Positions 1 to 5,353 of a DNA stretch of 13,496 bases are shown piece after piece. Each line of letters begins with the position of its first letter. The stretch's first letter is position 1. The notes under the pieces are model-generated. The model was not told where the DNA came from, did no database searches, and saw nothing but the letters and a program-made list of their open reading frames with translations. A program made the position numbers and the translations under genes. The DNA comes from CBFCZU01 sp965602635 (GTDB taxonomy: Bacteria > Planctomycetota > Phycisphaerae > SM23-33), in assembly GCA_965602635.1 (NCBI GenBank), contig CBFCZU010000121.1, positions 1-13,496 on the forward strand, read 5' to 3'.

Positions 1-51
1 AGTCCTTTGCGAAAACGCACCTGCGACCAGGAAAAACCTCATCTCCGAGGT

Positions 52-77
52 GGAACTCTTGCTTCGCGGCCCCCGTC
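52..77 (+). promoter_or_regulatory. Candidate ECF-type promoter for the sigma operon
   Basis: GGAACT at 52-57 is followed after exactly 16 bases by CGTC at 74-77. This matches the general form of promoters read by ECF sigma factors, which combine a GGAAC-like -35 with a CGTC-like -10. It lies about 145 bases before the preferred start of the ECF sigma gene at 223, so it could be an autoregulatory promoter with a leader of roughly 135 bases. Only one instance is visible, the motif is short, and no second copy was found in the window, so the call is tentative. Confidence 0.3.
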
Positions 78-222
78 AGGGCGGCCCAGCAAGGAGACGC
101 CGACAGGCCAGATTGCCCACGCATACCCCCGGTTTCTCAGCCCCCTGCAAGAATCCCTGAGTGATTCCGGCGATGAGTTCGACATACTCGTAGAAGCCTC
201 ACTAGCAAGAGGATCCTCAAGT

Positions 223-762
223 TTGGAAAGCGATCCGGTTCTTATCTCGCGAATTCAGACAGGTGATCGTGAGGCGTTGGCGACCCTCTACGAGCGGTAC
301 TTGCCTTCAGTCTGGCGTTACGTCTACTCGCGACTAAGCGGCCATGAAGCAGCCAGTCGCGATGTGGTCAGCGAGACGTTTCTGGCGATGATTCAGAGCA
401 TCGGGCGGCTGGATGCGGCCTCTACGAACGTTGCCAAGTGGTTGAGCGGCGTGGCTCGGCATAAGCTCGCGGATCACTGGCGGCGATCCGCCCCGCAGGT
501 TGCCGCACAGGATCTGGAATTGCCAGAGCAGGAAATCAATCCCGCCGTGGCGATGGATGCCTTGGAGATGCGCCAGGCGGTAGGCCAAGCGATGGATCGC
601 ATGGACGACCTGCAACGGATTGCCCTGGAGTGGAAGTACATCGACGGATTGACAGTTCGCGAGATAGCCGAGCAATTAGGGCGCACCGAGAAGGCAACTG
701 AAGCAATCCTGTATCGAGCGCGGGGCGCATTCAGGGCGCAATACAAGAGAATCACGCAGTGA
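223..762 (+). CDS. ECF-type RNA polymerase sigma factor (sigma-70 family)
   Basis: This is a small alternative sigma factor that would direct RNA polymerase to a dedicated promoter set. From the TTG at 223 it has 179 residues, the usual ECF size. Region 2 (about residues 6-88) begins ISRIQTGDREAL and runs to KLADHWRR. Region 4 (about 115-172) contains the helix-turn-helix TVREIAEQLGRTEKATE and ends in an RARGAF-like recognition helix. The reading frame is open back to the window edge (a TTG at 7 is possible). However, the upstream residues are proline- and serine-rich and unlike any sigma domain, while AAGAGGA at 207-213 sits 9 bases before TTG 223, so I prefer that start. The next gene begins 16 bases after the stop. 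A secreted protein and a membrane protein follow, which suggests envelope-linked control. The exact ECF subgroup was not recognised. Confidence 0.9.
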   Translation: MESDPVLISRIQTGDREALATLYERYLPSVWRYVYSRLSGHEAASRDVVSETFLAMIQSIGRLDAASTNVAKWLSGVARHKLADHWRRSAPQVAAQDLELPEQEINPAVAMDALEMRQAVGQAMDRMDDLQRIALEWKYIDGLTVREIAEQLGRTEKATEAILYRARGAFRAQYKRITQ

Positions 763-778
763 AATTGAGGAGACCGTT

Positions 779-2176
779 ATGAGGACGCTCAAGTCAAGAT
801 TCGCTCTCTCCGCCGTTGCCTGCTTGCTTCTGGCGTCCGCGCCAGCCCAGGCGCTGATCATGGTGGGGAAGGGCAATGCCCCCGTCCGGGACCAAAACTG
901 GCGCGCAGGTGCTGTCGACGTAGCCAACCTGAAATGTCGCGTGGGCTGGTGGGAAGGCCCCCCGTTTGGCGGGGGGATGTGGAACTTCCTCTACCGCGGC
1001 GACACCGATACGTTCAACAAGGCGCTCGAAGCGTTCGCCAAGATCCGCGCGCCGTCTCTGGAATTGATCGTGTGTGACGGCCCGGGCGAGTCTCCCTTCC
1101 TGAAAGATGACAGAGACCCGAAGCCGAACGTTCGCTATGACTGGGACTTCCTCATCTGGGATGTCCAGAGCTATTACCGCCTCTACGGCAATCCGACGAG
1201 TACGTTTCTGTCGAGAGCCCCCGACTTCCGCCGCCCTTTGCCTCCACCGCGGATCAACGTCTTCATTGGCGGCGGCGGGGCCATCGAGTGGGACAAAGTT
1301 CATGTGCCCGACGGCATCGTAGTGATCGATAGGCGGGCGTCGGCGGCTGGGATCAAGCCGGGGCAAGGCGCGGTCATTGCCGGGAACGTCTTCGACATGG
1401 CCACCAGCAAACCACTGGCGGATGCTAAGATCACAGTCGAGCAGGCCAGAGTAAACAGGGGATACAAGACCATCGTCACCGGCAAATCTGACGCGGAGGG
1501 GCGTTTCAAGATCGAGAAGGTTCCGGCCGGCACGTATCGCGTGTCAGTGGCCGCGAAAGGATACGCATCGCTGGTGGTGGGGTACAAGCGCCTCGTTGCG
1601 GACGGATACCTACGTTTCGACGACGTCGAGCTTGCGCCGCAGGCCACAGTTACGGGGTCAGTCATGGATGACGCCGGGAAGCCGATTGCGGGGGCAAGCG
1701 TGCGGCTGGCTGACACAATGGGCATGAACGGGCAGAGCTACCGTCTTGTGAAGCCGGCGCGGGCGACGACCGACGCAGAGGGGCGTTTCCATATCGCCGG
1801 GGTGCCGGTGGGGTTTGGACGGGTGCTCTGCTTCGCCAAGGGGCGCCATAGGCCGGTCAGTGAATTGCGGCCGGTGCCCGCCAAAGGCCTTACCATCCGC
1901 ATGAGCGAGACAGGAACGATCAAGGGCAAGGTGATTGGCAGGAGGCAGAAAGGCGGCAAGATCCATGTGTCAGTAGCGCCGGAGGGCGAGCGGATCGGTA
2001 AATGGGGCGGGGCGATGCAGGTCAAGCCGGATGGCACATTCCAGTTCGACAATGTGCCGGCAGGGACGTACGTCATCTCAACGCGTCCTCTGGTCCCCGG
2101 CGAAGCGCCCGACACCAAGGCCAAGAAGATCAAGGTGATAGCTGGGCAGACCGTGACGGTAGAGCTGAAGGAGTAG
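779..2176 (+). CDS. Secreted protein with carboxypeptidase-regulatory-like repeats
   Basis: This 465-residue protein is predicted to be exported. An N-terminal signal peptide (RTLKSR, a hydrophobic core, then APAQA) is likely cleaved near residue 25. Residues about 27-190 form a region I do not recognise, rich in Trp, Gly and Pro. Three beta-sandwich repeats of the carboxypeptidase regulatory-like type follow, at about 198-268, 289-362 and 379-450. Each has the pattern G.V.d..gkPla.A.v, then t.aeGrF.i..vPaGtY.v. Such domains usually act as structural or ligand-binding modules; no catalytic motif is visible. The start is supported by GAGGAGA at 767-773, five bases before the ATG. It lies between the ECF sigma gene and the anti-sigma-like gene, so it is probably co-transcribed with them and may be a sensor partner or regulated output. 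Confidence 0.85.
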   Translation: MRTLKSRFALSAVACLLLASAPAQALIMVGKGNAPVRDQNWRAGAVDVANLKCRVGWWEGPPFGGGMWNFLYRGDTDTFNKALEAFAKIRAPSLELIVCDGPGESPFLKDDRDPKPNVRYDWDFLIWDVQSYYRLYGNPTSTFLSRAPDFRRPLPPPRINVFIGGGGAIEWDKVHVPDGIVVIDRRASAAGIKPGQGAVIAGNVFDMATSKPLADAKITVEQARVNRGYKTIVTGKSDAEGRFKIEKVPAGTYRVSVAAKGYASLVVGYKRLVADGYLRFDDVELAPQATVTGSVMDDAGKPIAGASVRLADTMGMNGQSYRLVKPARATTDAEGRFHIAGVPVGFGRVLCFAKGRHRPVSELRPVPAKGLTIRMSETGTIKGKVIGRRQKGGKIHVSVAPEGERIGKWGGAMQVKPDGTFQFDNVPAGTYVISTRPLVPGEAPDTKAKKIKVIAGQTVTVELKE

Positions 2177-2207
2177 CTGTGGACAGCACTTGAGTGGAGA
2201 TTCTCCC

Positions 2208-2933
2208 ATGAACACTCCTAACGATCGCGATGAAGTGGGGGATCTGCTCCATCAAGGCTATGGCGCCGACGTGGACCCCAGCTTTGCTGCATCGCTATTG
2301 ACGAGACTGCAAGAGGAAATGAGACCTCGGTCGATGCATCGATGGATGGTCGGGGGGGCGATTGCAGCCGGCGTGGCGATTCTGTTCGGAGTTGTCGCAA
2401 CCATGTATTGGCTGCACGCCAGACCGTCGGTGCCAGCCTTGGTAGAAGCACCAACCGATGAAGTCAGGCCGCTTGTGGTTCGCGGACGAATGTTGAAATG
2501 GGACGCGCCGATCGCCGAATTCGCCGTATCCCAGGTGATCCATGGGAAGGTGGATGCCACGACGGTCTACGTCGACCTCTCGGGAGATCTAGGTGCCATG
2601 CGCCGGCATGTTCGCGAGGGGTTGGCCAAAGGGGCAGCGACGGCACCCGTGGAAGCCGAGGTCTCCGCTCGGGCCGCGACGTTGTTCGCAACCCAACTGA
2701 ACGTGGCCGCCGGAACGGACATGCTCCTTGAGCTGGGGCCTCGTTCCGGGGGGCGTCGGCTGGAGAGGCAAGGTAGGATTCTGAGTTGGGGAGGTGTCCC
2801 CGACTTGCCTCCGCGGGATCGACATTATGACATAGAGAGAACGATCATCAACGTAGTCGCCGATGACTTTGCCTCCGCGCTGCGGCCACATCCAGGCGAC
2901 CTGCTCAGGGATGAATGGGGAATGCCTCGCTGA
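2208..2933 (+). CDS. Single-pass membrane protein, possible anti-sigma factor
   Basis: This 241-residue protein has a short polar N-terminus (1-46, presumed cytoplasmic), one membrane helix at about 47-69 (VGGAIAAGVAILFGVVA core) and a C-terminal domain of about 170 residues on the outside. That layout, and its place in an ECF sigma operon, suggest an anti-sigma factor. The segment DVDPSFAASLLTRLQEE resembles the start of many anti-sigma proteins. There are no cysteines in the N-terminal part, so it is not a zinc-binding (ZAS) type. The C-terminal domain matches nothing I recognise; it contains two short similar segments, VVRGRMLKWDAP and ERQGRILSWGGVP, which hint at an internal repeat. An upstream in-frame TTG at 2190 is possible, but GGAGA at 2196-2200 sits seven bases before ATG 2208. 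The function is inferred from topology and context only. Confidence 0.7.
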   Translation: MNTPNDRDEVGDLLHQGYGADVDPSFAASLLTRLQEEMRPRSMHRWMVGGAIAAGVAILFGVVATMYWLHARPSVPALVEAPTDEVRPLVVRGRMLKWDAPIAEFAVSQVIHGKVDATTVYVDLSGDLGAMRRHVREGLAKGAATAPVEAEVSARAATLFATQLNVAAGTDMLLELGPRSGGRRLERQGRILSWGGVPDLPPRDRHYDIERTIINVVADDFASALRPHPGDLLRDEWGMPR

Positions 2934-3152
2934 GAACCCGGCCAGGAGGTTTGAGCCCCTTATCGTCATCCTTCTGCGGACCCGGCAACGCCGGCGAGCC
3001 CGTGCTGACCATCATGTTGCCGCAGGAGGACTAGCCGGAATGAATGCAAGTGAACGTTACAGCAGACAGGCGGCCGTGGGCGCTCGGGCCGCGCCATGGC
3101 GGGGGCGCAGACCCGGGACAAAACCGGGACGCCGATGGTGCACAAAGCGAAC
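2934..3152. other. Intergenic region after the sigma operon
   Basis: No convincing gene was found here. A 6-base inverted repeat, GCGGCC at 3070-3075 and GGCCGC at 3087-3092, could form a weak hairpin that ends the + strand transcript, but no T-run follows. A 39-codon frame at 2915-3034 ends in residues that look protein-like (see rejected items). The region lies between convergent transcription units: the sigma operon on the + strand and tRNA-Ser on the - strand. Confidence 0.4.
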
Positions 3153-3195
3153 GAGGCCCCGCAAGTGGTTCGCAATGAGCCGCTTGCGGAGCCTC
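3153..3195 (-). terminator. Hairpin terminator of tRNA-Ser
   Basis: A 16-base inverted repeat (3153-3168 against 3180-3195) pairs at 15 positions including one G-T wobble, with one C-A mismatch and an 11-base loop. It begins 12 bases beyond the 3' end of the tRNA-Ser gene on the - strand. Read on that strand the stem is followed by GTTCGCTTTGTGC, a weak T-rich tail. The position and stability fit transcription termination of the tRNA, and it may also block read-through from the convergent sigma operon. Confidence 0.65.
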
Positions 3196-3207
3196 GCCCC
3201 GACCGAA

Positions 3208-3298
3208 CGGAGAGGCCGGGATTCGAACCCGGGGTACGGGAATGACCCCGTACAACGGTTTAGCAAACCGTCGCCTTAAGCCACTCGGCCACCTCTCC
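3208..3298 (-). tRNA. tRNA-Ser (anticodon GCU)
   Basis: On the - strand the acceptor arm GGAGAGG (3298-3292) pairs perfectly with CCTCTCC (3215-3209), with discriminator G at 3208. The anticodon stem ACGGT/ACCGT carries the loop TTGCTAA, giving anticodon GCU, which reads AGC and AGU serine codons. A long variable arm (about GTACGGG paired with CCCGTAC) marks it as a class II tRNA, as expected for serine. The T-arm contains GGTTCGAATCC. The CCA tail is not encoded and must be added after transcription. The length of 91 bases is normal for tRNA-Ser. Confidence 0.97.
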
Positions 3299-3315
3299 CG
3301 ATAACATCCAAGGAT

Positions 3316-3343
3316 ACTATATCCCCGTCCGGCTGGGAATCAA
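3316..3343 (-). promoter_or_regulatory. Sigma70-type promoter of tRNA-Ser
   Basis: Read on the - strand, TTGATT (3343-3338) is followed after 16 bases by TATAGT (3321-3316). Both boxes are close to the housekeeping consensus. The predicted start near 3309 leaves a leader of about 10 bases before the tRNA 5' end at 3298, which is typical for a tRNA gene. Confidence 0.65.
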
Positions 3344-3411
3344 GCCCAAGCCCAGCGGCCCCGCCGAGGATATCGACGGCCGCGGCGGGCCGAATTATGA
3401 CGGGATGTGGA

Positions 3412-3439
3412 TTGACTTGGCCGGCGGGGCGGATAGAAT
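3412..3439 (+). promoter_or_regulatory. Strong sigma70-type promoter for the small basic protein gene
   Basis: TTGACT (3412-3417) and TAGAAT (3434-3439) each match the housekeeping consensus at five of six positions and are 16 bases apart. This is one of the best promoter matches in the window. Transcription would begin near 3446, giving a leader of 65-80 bases before the small gene. It is divergent from the tRNA-Ser promoter and could also feed the operon beginning at 4050, because no clear terminator lies between. Confidence 0.65.
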
Positions 3440-3495
3440 GACGGGTCGCGATTTACCGGATTTAGCGGAGACGGCATCGCCGGTTCCGAAACTTA

Positions 3496-3510
3496 GGCCC
3501 CCGAGGGGGC
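3496..3510 (+). promoter_or_regulatory. GC hairpin overlapping the ribosome-binding site
   Basis: The sequence GCCCCC-GA-GGGGGC (3497-3510) can form a tight stem of five pairs closed by a CGAG tetraloop. Its right arm contains the only purine-rich stretch (GAGGGGG) near the small basic gene and ends one base before the upstream ATG at 3511. It could limit access of ribosomes, or simply be a stable leader element. This is read from the sequence; no regulatory role is shown. Confidence 0.3.
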
Positions 3511-3525
3511 ATGGCGTGGTTACCG

Positions 3526-3660
3526 ATGTCCCACAAACGACGTAGCGGAAAGCTCAGGTGGCGCTCGAAGCGCGCCAATCACGGTGTCAAGCCTGGCAAG
3601 GGCAAGGAGAAAAGCCGCTTCTGCCGGGCATTTCGCCGCAGCGCGAAGACCGAGCCGTAA
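3526..3660 (+). CDS. Very small basic protein, function unknown
   Basis: This frame encodes 44 residues from ATG 3526, or 49 from the in-frame ATG 3511. About 40 percent of the residues are Lys or Arg, with almost no acidic ones. The core reads KLRWRSKRANHG followed by VKPGKGKEK, a pattern recalling small RNA-binding or ribosome-associated proteins rather than random sequence. It has its own strong promoter at 3412-3439. No good ribosome-binding site fits either start: GAGGGGG (3503-3509) is too close to 3511 and too far from 3526. It was missed by length-filtered gene finding. I do not recognise the family with certainty. It is not the bTHX or AURKAIP1/COX24 type as I remember those. The coding call rests on residue composition, promoter placement and the compact core motif. 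Confidence 0.6.
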   Translation: MSHKRRSGKLRWRSKRANHGVKPGKGKEKSRFCRAFRRSAKTEP

Positions 3661-4049
3661 GCGGCCGCTGTGCCGGTGCGCCGTTGCCGCGCCTGGCAGA
3701 TAAGTGCTGCTTGCTGAGTGGTTTGCGAGCGCTCCGCCGATGCCACTGTCCCTCCCGGCCAGGGCCGATTCCCGCCGAGGGGGAGTTGACGGCGGAAGGA
3801 CCGGGCCGGAGAATCGGCGGGGGTCCATGGCAGTTCGGGTCAGTATCGTCTCGCGTCCGACATGGCTGGTGGCGTCTTCGCCGGGGTCGTGTCTCGGCAC
3901 CCCCGAAAGCGTCAAGGCCGTGAGCGGCGTCGATCCGGGCGGCGAGAATGCCCGGCAACGCTGGCCGGGGGCGGCACGACTGGCGTAAGGTCCCTTCGTA
4001 ACTAGCCGATATATATCAGGTACGGGACAGCCTGCAAGAGGGCCATGAC
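3661..4049. other. Structured intergenic leader region, 389 bases
   Basis: No credible gene was seen; the open frames here lack start signals and protein-like composition. A nested inverted repeat stands out: outer arms CCGATTC (3765-3771) and GAATCGG (3811-3817) enclose inner arms CCGCCG (3772-3777) and CGGCGG (3790-3795). The inner stem stacks directly on the 5' outer arm, which is what a folded RNA would look like. Near the end, GATATATAT at 4009-4016 is a local AT-rich spot that may be a -10 element for the downstream operon, though no good -35 is visible. The region could be a long 5' leader or a small RNA gene. I looked for hallmarks of SRP RNA, tmRNA and RNase P RNA and did not find them. 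Confidence 0.35.
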
Positions 4050-4946
4050 ATGACTATGCGAACGTTTTCCAGAAGTCTTGGCTGCCTGGCGTGCGGTTTG
4101 GCGGCGGTCGGGGCCTCGGCCGACGTCTGTCTGGGCAGCATCCCCGCCATCGCGATTCCGAGCAAGGACGTGACGCTTTCGTTCGTTCGTCCGGGGAGAG
4201 TGGCGAAGATCTTTGTCAAGGAGGGCGACGTCGTCAAGCCCGGGCAGGTGCTCGTCCAACTGGACGATGCGGCCGAGCAAATCCGCCTGCAGAAGCTCAA
4301 GATGCAGGCGGAGGACGAGATCGCCGTCAAGGCCGGCGAGGCCAAGCTGGCCAAGCAGAAGGTCGATCTCAAACGGCTGGAGTGGGCCTTCAAGGAGGGG
4401 GTGGCCACCGAGCTTGAAGTGGAGAACGTCAAGCTCGACGTCAAGATCGCCGAACTGTCGCTGGAGCTGGCCAAGGCCAAGAAGCTCCAGTACGAGCTGG
4501 AGCATAAGGAGGCGAAGGTTTACCTCGACCGGATGAAAATCACCAGCCCTACCGGCGGCGTGGTCGAGAAGATCTTCCTCTCGGAGGGCGAATCGGCCGA
4601 TGCCCTGGCCGAGGTGGTACGCGTGGTGAAGATCGACCCGCTCTGGATCGACGTGCCTGTGCCGCTGGACAGTGCCCGGGAGCTGAAGTGCGGCCAGGCG
4701 GCGAACGTGTTGTTCCCGGGCGAGACCAAGCCGCGTGTCGGCAAGATCATCCACAAACCGGCAGTCAGCGACTCGGCCAGTAACACCCTGACCGTTCGCG
4801 TGGAGGTGGCCAATTCGTCGGACGGCCCGGCGGGTGAGCACGTCCGGGTAAGCTTCCCCGCCGAGGAGGTGGCCGCAAGGCCCGGCGGACCCGCCGGCGC
4901 GACCGCCGCCACCAAGAACGAGGCGAAGACCGCGGCAAAGGAGTGA
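4050..4946 (+). CDS. Periplasmic membrane-fusion (HlyD/RND-adaptor-like) protein
   Basis: This 298-residue adaptor probably sits in the periplasm and links an inner-membrane component to the outer envelope. An N-terminal hydrophobic stretch (about residues 8-25, ending GASAD) looks like a signal peptide. A split lipoyl-type domain follows: first half about 41-75 (RPGRVAKIFVKEGDVVKPGQ), a coiled-coil hairpin about 76-155, then the second half about 158-195 (ITSPTGGVVEKIFLSEGE). A beta-barrel segment continues to about 275, and the tail is Ala- and Lys-rich. It is shorter than typical RND adaptors (about 350-400). AAGAGGG (4036-4042) lies seven bases before the ATG; another in-frame ATG is at 4056. 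The next gene starts three bases after the stop. No pump or outer-membrane channel is encoded nearby, so its partner must be the downstream membrane proteins or lie elsewhere. Confidence 0.88.
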   Translation: MTMRTFSRSLGCLACGLAAVGASADVCLGSIPAIAIPSKDVTLSFVRPGRVAKIFVKEGDVVKPGQVLVQLDDAAEQIRLQKLKMQAEDEIAVKAGEAKLAKQKVDLKRLEWAFKEGVATELEVENVKLDVKIAELSLELAKAKKLQYELEHKEAKVYLDRMKITSPTGGVVEKIFLSEGESADALAEVVRVVKIDPLWIDVPVPLDSARELKCGQAANVLFPGETKPRVGKIIHKPAVSDSASNTLTVRVEVANSSDGPAGEHVRVSFPAEEVAARPGGPAGATAATKNEAKTAAKE

Positions 4947-4949
4947 CTT

Positions 4950-5318
4950 ATGGCTAAGGACAACGACCAGAGCACCTCCGGCGAGAAGCCCATCGAGGAG
5001 CAGGCCCGCCAGCAGACCGGCCAGCAGCAGGTGCGCCTGAGGATCGATGAGCGCAACATGCGAACCTCCTACGCCAACGCCTGCCGCACCAACGGGACGG
5101 CCGAGGAGGTGATGCTCGACTTCGGGCTGAACCTGGCCGGCCCCCCCGTGCAGGACAAGCAGCCGGAGATCGTCTTCCAGGTGAACGAGCGGGTGGTTCT
5201 GAACTACCATTCGGCCAAGCGCCTGGCCATCGCTCTGGGCCAGCTCATTCGCCGGCACGAGGATCAGTTCGGCGAGCTGGAGCTGGATGTCAGCAAGCGC
5301 CGCAAAGGCACTGGCTAG
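4950..5318 (+). CDS. DUF3467 family protein
   Basis: This 122-residue soluble protein has a Gln- and Glu-rich N-terminus (1-28). The body matches what I remember of DUF3467: YANACRTNGTAEEVMLDFGLN (about 37-57), then IVFQVNERVVLNYHSAKRLAIALGQLI (about 70-97). The family is widespread in bacteria and archaea and has no assigned biochemical role. No signal peptide or membrane helix is seen, so it should act in the cytoplasm. AAAGGAG (4937-4943) is six bases before the ATG and overlaps the end of the upstream adaptor gene, which implies coupled translation. Its place inside an envelope-export operon suggests a cytosolic accessory or chaperone-like role, which is inference only. Confidence 0.85.
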   Translation: MAKDNDQSTSGEKPIEEQARQQTGQQQVRLRIDERNMRTSYANACRTNGTAEEVMLDFGLNLAGPPVQDKQPEIVFQVNERVVLNYHSAKRLAIALGQLIRRHEDQFGELELDVSKRRKGTG

Positions 5319-5353
5319 GGCATTCGCCGGGCGAAGGCAGGGCGCGGACGAGC

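Noticed and set aside
7..222. N-terminal extension of the ECF sigma factor back to a TTG at 7
   Set aside because: The residues are low in sigma-like character, ECF proteins normally begin near region 2, and a ribosome-binding site fits TTG 223 instead.
2915..3034. A 39-codon frame ending in FCGPGNAGEPVLTIMLPQED
   Set aside because: The tail looks protein-like, but the frame has no ribosome-binding site, overlaps the end of the membrane protein gene and is too short to judge. It could be the remnant of a lost gene.
3558..3988. Several overlapping frames of 90-130 codons on both strands
   Set aside because: Their compositions are those of random GC-rich sequence, they lack ribosome-binding sites, and they overlap the better supported small basic gene and a structured gap.
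4002..5258. Long - strand frame opposite the adaptor and DUF3467 genes
   Set aside because: It is a GC-rich shadow, rich in Leu, Gly, His and Arg with no domain; the + strand frames carry clear family motifs.
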